Assembly: GCA_003447535.1 (NCBI GenBank)
Contig: DLYY01000011.1
Coordinates: forward strand, 1-41,063
Direction of reading: 5' to 3'
Origin: Bacteroidota bacterium
GTDB taxonomy: Bacteria; Bacteroidota; Bacteroidia; Chitinophagales; UBA8649
DNA length: 41,063 bases
The stretch's first letter is position 1; each line of letters opens with the position of its first letter. Shown here piece by piece: positions 25,633 through 33,882 of the stretch. The translations under genes and the position numbers were made by a program. Below the pieces are notes generated by a model. That model saw only the letters and a list, made by a program, of their open reading frames with translations, was not told where the DNA came from and did no database searches.

Positions 25633-28077
25633 GTGTCCGAAAACAAAAAACAAACATCCGCGATATTTTATGATCGCTTTAATGCTGGACTTCTAGTACA
25701 TGTCTTGCGCAAGTCGTTTAAATGGTTCTTTTTGTTTATGCTTCTATCGTCTGGGGTTGCGCACATTTTTCTTCACTTTGCAACCAGAGTCTATGATTCA
25801 AAAGGAGTAATAATTCATATTGGAGGGGAGCAAAAACAAAACTTATTGGGCTTTGATAGAGATTTTCAAAAACAATTCACAAACACTGACTTTCAACAAG
25901 ATATTAGGGTTCTTACGTCTCCACTTGTTATAAACAACGCATATTCAGACAAGGGGTTAAATCTTCTGTTTTACGACGTTGGTAATTTCCGATCTCTCGA
26001 AATCTACCCAAACCCATATTTTTCAGTCGACAGCTTTTATCAGGCACCTGAATTGACAAAGATTAATATTGATTATCATATGTTTTTAAGTCGGAAGAAA
26101 GACAGTATCCGGCTTGAATACATCTATAAAGGAAGTACTTGGGGTGGACACTTAAAACCAGGAAAGCCATTTATTGATGAAAATATATTTATATCAATAT
26201 CCAATTTTGATGAGTCGTTATTGACCGATGAATTCGAAGGTGAAAAAAACATTTTCTTTAACGTTTATGATAATAATCGCCTCGCCGATGAAATGTTATC
26301 AAACATAAAAATTGAGCCCAATAAAGAAACATTTTCTGTTGCGATCACCGGAAAACATCCCAGCAAAGCGAAAGCTTTAGTCATGGTAGATTTACTCATA
26401 GAGTCATTCTTGAATTTTCATTTGTATCAAAAAACGGAAAGTATTAAACAATCGATATCCTTTCTTGATGAGCAAATTGATTCTATAAAACCGCTATATG
26501 ATGAGGCACTTGTCGCTGTTCGAAATGCCGAAGCGCAAAAGGGGTACCGTAACATTGAGGCACTGGGTGGCGGGCTCTATGCAGATGTTAAAAATCTACA
26601 ACAAAAACTTGTGCGTCTTGATTATCTAATAAGTGTTCTTGGGTGGTTCGCTGTGATGGTTGAACAAGAAGAAGATCTCAGTCTTGCGAGTACTCAATTA
26701 TCAGGAGCTGATTTTGAAGGAATCATTAATGGCCTGTCTGTGAGTGAGATTTTAAATCTTGAGGCTGAAAAAGAAAAAGCCCTAATGCAGGTTACTCCCG
26801 AACATCCCGCTATTGTACTCATAGAAAGAAACCTTGATAAAGCACGCGTCACGCTTGTGGCTCAAGTAAGAATAAACATTGAGCGATATCAACAGGAAAG
26901 GCAATTAATGATAGATGAAATCAATAAAATTCTTGAAGAATTAGATGTGCTACCATTGTTTGAAGCCGAATATCTGAGACTAAAAAGAGACTATGAGACC
27001 AAGGCGATGTTTTACAACAACCTTATTGAGAGGAAGTCTTCTTTCTCATTATCCAAAGCGGGTATTGTAAGTGACTACACTATTCTAGAGAACCCAAAAA
27101 TTGCAAAAAATCATATAAGCCCAAATGATAGCTTTATTCGATTTGTTGGGTTGGCGATTGGTGCTATTCTTTCACTTATTTTGGTGGTCTTTCGATATAT
27201 AACACACAAAGAAATTATCAATATTGAAGACGTTACTTCCCAAACTGAAACAGCCCTTCTTGGGGTTATACAACGCTATTCAGAGAAACTTCCTATGTCA
27301 TCAATCGTTGTGACCAATCGTCCTAAAAGTGGTATTTCTGAATCGTTTAGGGGCGTTCGAAGCAATCTAGAGTTTTTAGCAGCGGAGAAGAATTTTCGTT
27401 CTATTGCAGTTACTTCAACGATTCCTGGAGAAGGAAAAACATTTGTAGCTATCAATCTTGCTGCCATTATTGCCATGCAGGGCAAGCGTGTGCTATTAGT
27501 GGATGTAGATTTAAGGAAGCCCCGTGTACACAAGATCTTTAACCTTCCTAACTCAGCTGGAATGAGCACTCTCCTTAATAAGCGCTCAATAAAAGAGGAT
27601 GTTACTTTCTCTACGTCAGAGGAAAACCTCTGGGCAATTCCCGCAGGACCTATTCCGCCCAACCCCTCTGAGCTTATTGGTGGAGATTCCTTTGTCAACT
27701 TTATTGAAGAAATAAAAACTTCATTTGATGTTCTCGTTTTCGACACCCCTCCTATTGGGTTGGTCACAGACTCCATACCTGTAATAAGCAAGGTAAATAA
27801 TCCTATCTATGTGATGAGGGCAGATTATTCTCACAGATCATTCGTAGGACACATTGAGTCTACTAAAGAAAACCTTCAGATTCCTAATCTATCCATCATA
27901 GTGAATGACTATGGACGGGGCGTTTCTGGATCTTATTACAACTATGGATACGGGTACGGATATGGATATGGATATGGATATGGGTATGGGTATGGGTATG
28001 GGTATTACTCCGATCCCGACGAAACCAGGGAAAACGAGCGCACCGGTTTCTTTTCGCGGTTTCGAAAAAACTCTTAA
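25633..28077 (+). CDS. wzc: Chain-length regulator / BY-type tyrosine autokinase (Wzc-like)
   Basis: Inner-membrane copolymerase with a cytoplasmic tyrosine kinase, 814 aa, starting with GTG. A first membrane helix (about residues 30-50) and a second (about 500-520) flank a periplasmic Wzz domain with coiled coil. The kinase domain has Walker A STIPGEGKT (about 594-602), Walker A' VLLVDVDLRKPR (about 619-630) and Walker B FDVLVFDTPP (about 697-706). The C-terminus is a tyrosine cluster: ten YG dipeptides at about residues 771-790, then YYSDPD. In Wzc the phosphorylation state of such a tail controls polymer length and export. The tail is encoded by a hexanucleotide repeat, so its length may vary. 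The wza-like gene lies 16 bp upstream. Confidence 0.93.
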   Translation: MSENKKQTSAIFYDRFNAGLLVHVLRKSFKWFFLFMLLSSGVAHIFLHFATRVYDSKGVIIHIGGEQKQNLLGFDRDFQKQFTNTDFQQDIRVLTSPLVINNAYSDKGLNLLFYDVGNFRSLEIYPNPYFSVDSFYQAPELTKINIDYHMFLSRKKDSIRLEYIYKGSTWGGHLKPGKPFIDENIFISISNFDESLLTDEFEGEKNIFFNVYDNNRLADEMLSNIKIEPNKETFSVAITGKHPSKAKALVMVDLLIESFLNFHLYQKTESIKQSISFLDEQIDSIKPLYDEALVAVRNAEAQKGYRNIEALGGGLYADVKNLQQKLVRLDYLISVLGWFAVMVEQEEDLSLASTQLSGADFEGIINGLSVSEILNLEAEKEKALMQVTPEHPAIVLIERNLDKARVTLVAQVRINIERYQQERQLMIDEINKILEELDVLPLFEAEYLRLKRDYETKAMFYNNLIERKSSFSLSKAGIVSDYTILENPKIAKNHISPNDSFIRFVGLAIGAILSLILVVFRYITHKEIINIEDVTSQTETALLGVIQRYSEKLPMSSIVVTNRPKSGISESFRGVRSNLEFLAAEKNFRSIAVTSTIPGEGKTFVAINLAAIIAMQGKRVLLVDVDLRKPRVHKIFNLPNSAGMSTLLNKRSIKEDVTFSTSEENLWAIPAGPIPPNPSELIGGDSFVNFIEEIKTSFDVLVFDTPPIGLVTDSIPVISKVNNPIYVMRADYSHRSFVGHIESTKENLQIPNLSIIVNDYGRGVSGSYYNYGYGYGYGYGYGYGYGYGYGYYSDPDETRENERTGFFSRFRKNS
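27943..28002 (+). repeat. In-frame hexanucleotide repeat encoding the (Tyr-Gly) tail of Wzc
   Basis: Ten consecutive 6-bp units encode Tyr-Gly. The last seven (27961-28002) are exact TATGGA x3 followed by TATGGG x4; the first three have third-position changes (TATGGA, TACGGG, TACGGA). Because the unit is six bases, slippage would change the number of tyrosines without breaking the frame. Confidence 0.95.
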
Positions 28078-28097
28078 ATCTCTTTAGTTTCAAGGTT

Positions 28098-29177
28098 ATG
28101 CAGCAACAAATATATTGGGTCCTTTTGTTTGTAGCTATCTTTCTTTTTGGTTCTGCCACTCATGGACTATTTCTCAGGTTTAGTCGGGGGCTTGGTGTGA
28201 GACAACCCGCTGCCCTTGGACAAGAACGATGGAGCGCAAACGTTAAACCTTCTGTTGGCGGACTAACCTTCTTTATTTGCTTTAGCATATCAATCAGCCT
28301 TTTACCAATAGATGGTCTCAATGTCTTAAGTGAGCTAAAGCGGACTTCTTTCACCGCAGCTTGTTGTCTTGGTTTCTTACTTGGCTTAGCAGACGACACC
28401 TATGATACTGTACCTATTTTTAAGTTCATCGGTCAGGTGTTGTGTGGGCTAATCTTGTGCTTAGGGGGTATTGTCATTGAGTTCAGTAGTATTGAGATTA
28501 TAGATTATTCCCTGACCACATTTTGGGTAATTGCCATTATGAACTCCATTAACATGTTGGATAACATGGATGCAATAACCACCTCTGTTTCAATTGCTGT
28601 TTTAATCGTTGCTATTATAATGGCTTTTCTCATTGTTTCGCCTAGCCTTTGGGTTTATCCTTGTATAATTGGGGTGTTGGCTAGCCTCATCGCCTTTTTA
28701 CCGTTTAATTGGAATCCTGCCAAGATATACATGGGGGATACAGGGTCCCAGTTCCTTGGTGTGTTTTTAGCCGGTTTGGGGGTTGAATTATTTTGGAACC
28801 ACAGGGTCAATTATGGAGGAATTTTTCAAGTACAGCAATTCATGATTCCCGTGCTTGTATTTGCGGTTCCCATAATGGATACGATTACTGTTTTTTTACG
28901 TCGCTTACTTCTAAAAACATCTCCATTTGTTGGGGGTAGAGATCATTTGGCTCACCATTTAGTGTATTGCGGTTTTTCTGAGCAGCGAGTTGCTGTTGTT
29001 TTGTTTTTGCTATCCATTGTGTTTGGCATTCTTTCCCTCAGTTTTTTCTTTGAGCAATACCCATTTAACTTATCCCTTTTGGGTTGGTCATTTGTTTTGC
29101 TTAATGTTTTTCTTATTGTTTTTTTCGTTTTACAAATACTGTATAATCGGGGAGCCGAGAAAAAGAGCGAGAGCTAA
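28098..29177 (+). CDS. WecA/MraY-family polyprenyl-phosphate sugar-1-phosphate transferase
   Basis: Integral membrane enzyme, 359 aa with about ten hydrophobic segments, that starts glycan assembly by moving a HexNAc-1-phosphate from UDP to undecaprenyl phosphate. GLADDTYDT (about residues 96-104) holds the Mg-binding DD pair; NMLDNMDAITT (about 152-162) the catalytic N-x3-N-x-D; NPAKIYMGDTGSQFLG (about 203-218) the nucleotide-site motif; FVGGRDHLAHHLV (about 275-287) the cytoplasmic His-rich loop of the WecA branch. These features fit WecA/TagO better than MraY. It follows the wzc-like gene by 20 bp and is the last gene of the polysaccharide locus. The sugar it transfers is not determined by sequence. 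Confidence 0.92.
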   Translation: MQQQIYWVLLFVAIFLFGSATHGLFLRFSRGLGVRQPAALGQERWSANVKPSVGGLTFFICFSISISLLPIDGLNVLSELKRTSFTAACCLGFLLGLADDTYDTVPIFKFIGQVLCGLILCLGGIVIEFSSIEIIDYSLTTFWVIAIMNSINMLDNMDAITTSVSIAVLIVAIIMAFLIVSPSLWVYPCIIGVLASLIAFLPFNWNPAKIYMGDTGSQFLGVFLAGLGVELFWNHRVNYGGIFQVQQFMIPVLVFAVPIMDTITVFLRRLLLKTSPFVGGRDHLAHHLVYCGFSEQRVAVVLFLLSIVFGILSLSFFFEQYPFNLSLLGWSFVLLNVFLIVFFVLQILYNRGAEKKSES

Positions 29178-29201
29178 ACCCATTGATTAATCCGCGTTGA
29201 T

Positions 29202-29552
29202 TTGTTTAAGTTTCTAATCATTTTTTGTTGTACTGGCCTGGGGGGCGTTTTGCGCTACCTGCTTTCCTTTGCTCCCTACTTAAAGTCTACAGACGGTGGT
29301 GTTCTTGTATCCAATATCATCGCATGTGCAATAATGGGTTGCCTATTAGCTATTCCTATAAACAACCCTATGGTTAAAGTGGGTGTCATTAGCCTTTGTG
29401 GTGGTCTTTCAACCTTTAGTGGATATATAGCTTTTTCTTATTTATCCAGCCCTAGTCCTAGCAATTCTGTACTCTACCATGTAATGAGTATTGGATTGGG
29501 CTTACTTTTTTTTATCGGTAGCTACTACAGCTGTAAATCGCTTTTCGCTTAG
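29202..29552 (+). CDS. crcB: Fluoride channel/exporter CrcB (Fluc)
   Basis: Small four-helix membrane protein, 116 aa, forming dual-topology dimeric fluoride channels. GGVLRYLLS (about residues 14-22) is the conserved N-terminal GGxxR motif; VSNIIACAIMG (about 35-45) carries the conserved Asn; CGGLSTFSGY (about 65-74) is the GG-[ST]-TFS signature lining the pore. It begins with TTG: the frame has a stop 16-18 bp upstream and no ATG or GTG before the first helix. It is 24 bp from the WecA-like gene. I saw no fluoride riboswitch before it. Confidence 0.9.
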   Translation: MFKFLIIFCCTGLGGVLRYLLSFAPYLKSTDGGVLVSNIIACAIMGCLLAIPINNPMVKVGVISLCGGLSTFSGYIAFSYLSSPSPSNSVLYHVMSIGLGLLFFIGSYYSCKSLFA

Positions 29553-29561
29553 ACTAATTTG

Positions 29562-29569
29562 TATATTTG
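29562..29569 (+). promoter_or_regulatory. Bacteroidota-type -7 element for the tRNA gene
   Basis: TATATTTG matches the TAnnTTTG -7 consensus of Bacteroidota promoters exactly and ends 7 bp before the first base of the tRNA. A clear -33 TTTG at normal spacing is not visible, so the assignment is moderate. Confidence 0.45.
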
Positions 29570-29576
29570 TTTACCT

Positions 29577-29660
29577 GCCCGGGTGCTGAAACTGGTAGAC
29601 AGGCATGGTTGAGGGCCATGTGTTCTTATGAACGTGCGGGTTCGAGTCCCGCCCCGGGCA
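29577..29660 (+). tRNA. tRNA-Leu (anticodon GAG)
   Basis: An 84-nt tRNA. The acceptor stem pairs GCCCGGG (29577-29583) with CCCGGGC (29653-29659), with discriminator A at 29660. The anticodon arm is CATGG-TTGAGGG-CCATG, giving anticodon GAG, which reads CUU and CUC leucine codons. The T arm is GCGGG-TTCGAGT-CCCGC. The long variable arm between anticodon and T arms is the class II form expected for leucine. CCA is not encoded (CAC follows), so it must be added after transcription. Confidence 0.97.
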
Positions 29661-29679
29661 CACTCTTTTCCTCGGTTGA

Positions 29680-30237
29680 TTATTGACTATATTCAACCGT
29701 CTCCTTAGACAAGTGGTTAACTTCTAACAGAGTTCTATTTAACAGCCACCGAGTGTGCTTGGACGATTTTAAGTTGTCATGAAAAACAAGAACACATCGA
29801 TTGCTACGCAACGAGGATTGTATTCTCTTCCATAAAGCATACTGGGTTTTGTAATGATTAAAGTCGTAAGTCATAAGTGTCCACATCTTTATACTCAGTC
29901 TGCCATAACAATACAACATTTGTGTGAGAGTCAAAAAGCCATATGGAGGACGGTAGTATTTTTCAATGTCAGGAAACCTTTCCTCTACCCGTTCAATGTT
30001 TTCGCGCTGTTTCCTCGGGCTTGTTTTCCAATTATTAATGTGTTTATATCCATGGTTGGCAAGTTGAAAATCATGTAACGTCTTAGATTGGCTGGGCCAC
30101 TTTTCCATGTTTTCTCCAAGTACAAAAAATGTCGCTTGAGCATTGTGGGCCTTTAAAATGCCTGCTAGCGTCTCTGTGTATTGTTCACTTGGACCATCGT
30201 CAATGGTTATATGGACCTGTTTTTTCTTTTCAAACAT
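29680..30237 (-). CDS. Polysaccharide deacetylase (NodB-type)
   Basis: A 185-aa protein with the NodB homology domain only. VHITIDDGPSEQYTETLAGI (about residues 8-27) is motif 1 with the catalytic base and metal-binding Asp pair. ANHGYKHINNW (about 60-70) is motif 2, giving the H-x3-H metal ligands. YYRPPYGF (about 92-99) is motif 3. VLVFHDN near residue 149 gives the late His motif. No signal peptide was seen, which is unusual for an extracellular peptidoglycan or chitin deacetylase and suggests a cytoplasmic or carrier-linked substrate. It is transcribed alone, divergent from gltX across 66 bp. Confidence 0.9.
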   Translation of the reverse strand: MFEKKKQVHITIDDGPSEQYTETLAGILKAHNAQATFFVLGENMEKWPSQSKTLHDFQLANHGYKHINNWKTSPRKQRENIERVEERFPDIEKYYRPPYGFLTLTQMLYCYGRLSIKMWTLMTYDFNHYKTQYALWKRIQSSLRSNRCVLVFHDNLKSSKHTRWLLNRTLLEVNHLSKETVEYSQ

Positions 30238-30303
30238 AGGATTACGAATATAATTTAAGCTGCAATCTTGCTCGATTGGCTATGGAATATGCATCTTTGA
30301 TTA

Positions 30304-31839
30304 ATGGCAATTAGAACTCGATTCGCTCCAAGCCCTACTGGCCCCTTGCATATTGGTGGTCTGCGTACGGCATTATTCTGTTTCTTACATGCAAAAAATA
30401 ACCGCGGAGATTTTATTCTTCGTATTGAGGATACCGATCAAAAACGTTTCGTGCCCGGTGCTGAAGAATACATTTTAGAAAGCTTATCCTGGTGTGGTAT
30501 CACACCTGATGAGGGTCCTTCATTTGGCGGGGACTTTGGGCCCTATAGACAAAGTGAGCGAAACGATTTATATAAGCCATTTGTCGAGCAACTTCTTAAG
30601 GATGGACATGCCTATTATGCCTTTGATTCTAGTGAAGAACTAACTACCTGGAGGGACTCCATGCAAAAACAAGGAAATGCTTCTCCAAAATATAATGCAA
30701 GTACTAGAGCATACTTAAAAAACAGCTTGAGTCTCTCTGCTCAGGAGGTTGAAGAGCGTATGCAGCGAGAGGAGGATTATGTTGTTCGGTTTAAGACGCC
30801 GGTTGCTGGAGAGGTTCGGTTTTATGATGAGATAAGGGGGTGGATTGTTTTTCAATGTCACGAACTTGATGATAAAGTGTTAATGAAGAGCGATGGCCTT
30901 CCGACCTATCACTTGGCCAACGTTGTGGATGACCATCTTATGGAAATTACCCATGTTATACGAGGTGAAGAATGGCTACCATCCACTCCCCTTCATGTTC
31001 AGTTATATGGTGCATTCGGTTGGACAATGCCAAAGTTTGCTCACCTTCCACTTATATTAAAACCCGATGGAAAAGGTAAACTCAGCAAGCGAGATGGTGA
31101 CCGGCTAGGCTTTCCTGTTTTTCCTATTAATTGGTACAATCCAGAGGATTCAAAGAAATTGATTGCAGGAGGGTATAAGGAAAGAGGATTTGAAGCACCA
31201 GCTATTCTAAACTTTTTAGCCTTGCTTGGTTGGAACCCAGGGAACAATCAAGAATTCTTTTCTCTTGAAGATCTTATCGAGAACTTTTCGTTAGAGCGAG
31301 TCAATAAGTCTGGTGCCAAATTTGATTATCAAAAAGCATGTTGGTTTAATAGCGAATACCTTAAAAATTTCACGAGCCAAGAGAAACAGAGTGCCATTCT
31401 TGAAATCTTTCCAAATGCAAAAGATCGTAATGAAAACGATTTGGAATTAGCATTTAACCTAGCTTCTGAACGAGTACAATTCAGGCATGAAATAAAGGAT
31501 ACGGTAGCCTACTTGTTTGAGAAACCTATAGTTCTAGTAGGTAAAGGTGTGAATAAAGCATGGAGGACAGAAAAAGTAGCACACCTAGAGGATTGTATGC
31601 AAAGAATTCAGGATGCTGATACTGACTTTAGTGCAGCTGCCTTAGAAACCATCATTAAACAATACATCGAGGAAAAATCTATATCCTTTGGACAAATTCT
31701 TCCCCCTTTAAGGTTAAGCCTAACAGGAAGATTGAAAGGCCCTTCTATTTTTGATATTATGCGCTTTCTTGGTTTATCAGAATGCTTAGAGCGTGTTGAT
31801 TTTGCTAAGAAAAACTATAACAGCGAGGCAACAGAATGA
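30304..31839 (+). CDS. gltX: Glutamyl-tRNA synthetase
   Basis: Class I aminoacyl-tRNA synthetase charging tRNA-Glu, 511 aa. RFAPSPTGPLHIGGLRTAL (about residues 6-24) contains the HIGH-type motif HIGG, and GKLSKRDGD (about 258-266) is the KMSKS-type loop. FILRIEDTDQKR and TYHLANVVDDHLM are other family signatures. The anticodon-binding alpha-helical domain follows from about residue 340. The length fits bacterial enzymes. It overlaps nadD by four bases (ATGA), implying coupled expression. It is divergent from the deacetylase gene. Confidence 0.97.
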   Translation: MAIRTRFAPSPTGPLHIGGLRTALFCFLHAKNNRGDFILRIEDTDQKRFVPGAEEYILESLSWCGITPDEGPSFGGDFGPYRQSERNDLYKPFVEQLLKDGHAYYAFDSSEELTTWRDSMQKQGNASPKYNASTRAYLKNSLSLSAQEVEERMQREEDYVVRFKTPVAGEVRFYDEIRGWIVFQCHELDDKVLMKSDGLPTYHLANVVDDHLMEITHVIRGEEWLPSTPLHVQLYGAFGWTMPKFAHLPLILKPDGKGKLSKRDGDRLGFPVFPINWYNPEDSKKLIAGGYKERGFEAPAILNFLALLGWNPGNNQEFFSLEDLIENFSLERVNKSGAKFDYQKACWFNSEYLKNFTSQEKQSAILEIFPNAKDRNENDLELAFNLASERVQFRHEIKDTVAYLFEKPIVLVGKGVNKAWRTEKVAHLEDCMQRIQDADTDFSAAALETIIKQYIEEKSISFGQILPPLRLSLTGRLKGPSIFDIMRFLGLSECLERVDFAKKNYNSEATE

Positions 31840-32438
31840 TGAGGGTCGGTCTATTTTTTGGAAGTTTTAATCCCATTCACATAGGACATCTCATTATTGC
31901 TAATGAGGCACTCCACACTAAGCTTATTGATCAAGTTTGGCTTTGCCCTACACCCCAAAATCCTCAGAAAAAAAAACATTCCTTGCTCGATTATCAAAAA
32001 CGGCTTGACCTCTGTCATCTAGCACTCGACAATAAAACATCATCGATCGTTATCAATGACTTTGAGCGGTTTTTAGAAAGACCAAGTTATACCGCTAACT
32101 CTATGCGATACCTCCTTAAAAAGTTTACTACATATTCCTTTAGTATAATTGTGGGCGAGGATAATTATAAAACCCTACATAAATGGCATGATGCTACCTG
32201 GTTAATGGAAAAATTTCCATTTTTAATCTATAGTAGGATTCCCCTAGAAAGTGAAAATACAGTGACTGAACAAAAAGTATTCTATACACACCACCAGTTT
32301 TTCGGATGTGAATTGCTTGATATATCATCTAGCTCCATTCGTCGACGTATCCAGAAAGGAAAAAGTATTGAATACCTTACACCACCTGCTGTTGTAAAAG
32401 AAATTAAGCTATATAAACTTTATCAAAACAATGATTAA
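31836..32438 (+). CDS. nadD: Nicotinate-nucleotide adenylyltransferase
   Basis: Converts nicotinate mononucleotide and ATP to deamido-NAD, 200 aa, normal for NadD. RVGLFFGSFNPIHIGHLIIA (about residues 3-22) holds the GSFNPIHIGH nucleotidyltransferase signature. SISSSSIRRRIQKG-type sequence near residue 165 (DISSSSIRRRIQKG) is the second ATP-binding motif ISSSxIR. The middle segment WLCPTPQNPQKKK (about 36-48) is the substrate loop. Two overlapping ATGs are possible (31836 or 31839). It overlaps the nucleoside phosphorylase gene by 8 bp. Confidence 0.96.
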   Translation: MMRVGLFFGSFNPIHIGHLIIANEALHTKLIDQVWLCPTPQNPQKKKHSLLDYQKRLDLCHLALDNKTSSIVINDFERFLERPSYTANSMRYLLKKFTTYSFSIIVGEDNYKTLHKWHDATWLMEKFPFLIYSRIPLESENTVTEQKVFYTHHQFFGCELLDISSSSIRRRIQKGKSIEYLTPPAVVKEIKLYKLYQNND

Positions 32439-33312
32439 CTCAACCAATCTTATTGTCAATAAAGATGGATCTATATTTCATCTAGGCGTTAAACCAGAAG
32501 AGCTAGCATCGAACGTTATCCTAGTTGGTGATCCTGGTAGAGTAGAGCTTATAGCATCCTTCTTTGAACTGATAGAGTGTAAGAGACAAAACAGAGAGTT
32601 TGTCATGGCTACAGGTTTATACAAGGGCAGTAGAATTTCTGTTATGGCCACGGGTATAGGAACTGACAATATTGATATTGTATTAAATGAGATAGATGCT
32701 TTAGTTAATGTAGACTTTGATGCCAGAATAGTTAAACCTAACCTAACTAAACTCAATTTACTTCGATTAGGGACCTGCGGTAGTTTTCAAAAGCATGTAA
32801 AACCCGGTGATTTAGTTATATCTAAAAAAGCTTACGGTCAGGATAGTTTGATGCTTTATTATCAGGATTTCTTATCCAAATTCATCAAATACAATAAGGA
32901 ATTACAAGCAGTACAACAATATTTCTCTGATCATCATTTAGGTCCAGTTCAGTATATAGCGGAATCCAATGATGATCTATTAAACCAGTTTAAATCTCTA
33001 GGACACTGTGGAATTACACTAACTGCATCCGGATTTTATGGTCCGCAAGGAAGAGAAATTAGAACAAATCATCTTGCTGGGTGGACTAGTAACGCTATCA
33101 AAAATTATAAGGATTTTCAAGGCGATAAATTATGTAATCTTGAGATGGAATGCAGCGCCCTTTATGGTTTAGGGAGATTACTTGGCCATAGATGTTTAAC
33201 CATTTGCCTTGCTATCGCACAACGCTCCACTAAAGAAGTCCTTGTAGATTATAAGGCAAGAATGAAAGAAATCATACCGCAAGTACTAGATAATCTAATT
33301 GAGTGTAGTTAA
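32431..33312 (+). CDS. Nucleoside phosphorylase (uridine phosphorylase-like)
   Basis: PNP/UDP family phosphorylase of 293 aa, cleaving a nucleoside with phosphate in the salvage pathway. ILVGDPGRVELI (about residues 30-41) is the phosphate-binding start; VMATGIGTDNIDIVLNEIDAL (about 71-91) the family glycine motif; LRLGTCGSFQ (about 111-120) the phosphate and base site; LCNLEMECSALYGLGRLLGH (about 233-252) holds the M-E-x-[AS] ribose-binding motif. It resembles uridine phosphorylase-type proteins of Bacteroidota; the base preference is not proved. Its 3' end overlaps the convergent TDO-like gene by 18 bp. Confidence 0.9.
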   Translation: MINSTNLIVNKDGSIFHLGVKPEELASNVILVGDPGRVELIASFFELIECKRQNREFVMATGLYKGSRISVMATGIGTDNIDIVLNEIDALVNVDFDARIVKPNLTKLNLLRLGTCGSFQKHVKPGDLVISKKAYGQDSLMLYYQDFLSKFIKYNKELQAVQQYFSDHHLGPVQYIAESNDDLLNQFKSLGHCGITLTASGFYGPQGREIRTNHLAGWTSNAIKNYKDFQGDKLCNLEMECSALYGLGRLLGHRCLTICLAIAQRSTKEVLVDYKARMKEIIPQVLDNLIECS

Positions 33313-33882
33313 TATTTCATTCCACAACGTGTCGTAATGATTTCGTTGTTCCTGCATATAGCGCAAACCTTCAGTATCACCTGTTCCGTGATCATTCTGT
33401 ATAAAGTGAAGAATAACCTCTTCATGTGCAGCCAACCAATCGCTGTGAGAGGTATGTATTGATTGAAGAATTGAAGTTATACTTGAGTGGTGTATACTTT
33501 GGTTACTATACCTATCTACTGTCTTATAAAATGCTTCTATCCAAAGTAAGTATTGACTACTCTGCATCCCAGATATTCCCGTTAATGATGGACGAAAGCT
33601 TAGAAAATCTTCTTTGTCTAAGAATTCAAGAAGTTTTAACGTATTAATATTTAGCTTCCAACAAGCAAGAATGCGGTACAATTGATCTTTTTTGTCCTTT
33701 AATGAACTCGTTATAACTTTTGCATCGAATGACTGTAAATCCTCTAAAATTTGAGCAAAATTTATCTCATGGATATGGTGAATGCGTATAAAGAAAGATT
33801 CTTCTAAAGCATATTTTGGATCAGCTTGAGGATTATTACAATCCAAAAGTTTTTGCAAGGCTATGTAATCATCGTAAATCAT
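33295..33882 (-). CDS. Small tryptophan 2,3-dioxygenase-like heme protein
   Basis: A 195-aa protein that looks like a shortened tryptophan 2,3-dioxygenase (TDO, usually about 280-400 aa). The pieces line up in order: YDDYIALQKLL near the start; ESFFIRIHHIHEINFAQIL (about residues 28-46), where His35 matches the distal TDO His; FLSFRPSLTGISGMQSSQY (about 93-111), with Arg97 matching the substrate-carboxylate Arg; and AAHEEVILHFI...HGTGDTEGLRYM (about 151-176), with His153 at the place of the proximal heme ligand, followed by a GTG motif. The segment between about 120 and 148 is much shorter than in TDO. Activity on tryptophan is not assured. It is monocistronic. Confidence 0.72.
   Translation of the reverse strand: MIYDDYIALQKLLDCNNPQADPKYALEESFFIRIHHIHEINFAQILEDLQSFDAKVITSSLKDKKDQLYRILACWKLNINTLKLLEFLDKEDFLSFRPSLTGISGMQSSQYLLWIEAFYKTVDRYSNQSIHHSSITSILQSIHTSHSDWLAAHEEVILHFIQNDHGTGDTEGLRYMQEQRNHYDTLWNEILTTLN

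Noticed and set aside
27276..27791. 171-codon minus-strand frame
   Set aside because: Lies wholly antisense to the Wzc kinase domain, whose motifs are intact; a shadow frame.
27896..28159. Minus-strand frame rich in His-Thr and His-Ile repeats
   Set aside because: It is the antisense reading of the TATGGR repeat in the Wzc tail; low complexity and no support as a gene.
29178..29201. Fluoride riboswitch before crcB
   Set aside because: Only 24 bp lie between the upstream gene and crcB, and no matching fold or conserved words were seen.
29661..29679. Terminator after the tRNA
   Set aside because: No stem followed by a T run was found in the 19 bp before the convergent deacetylase gene.
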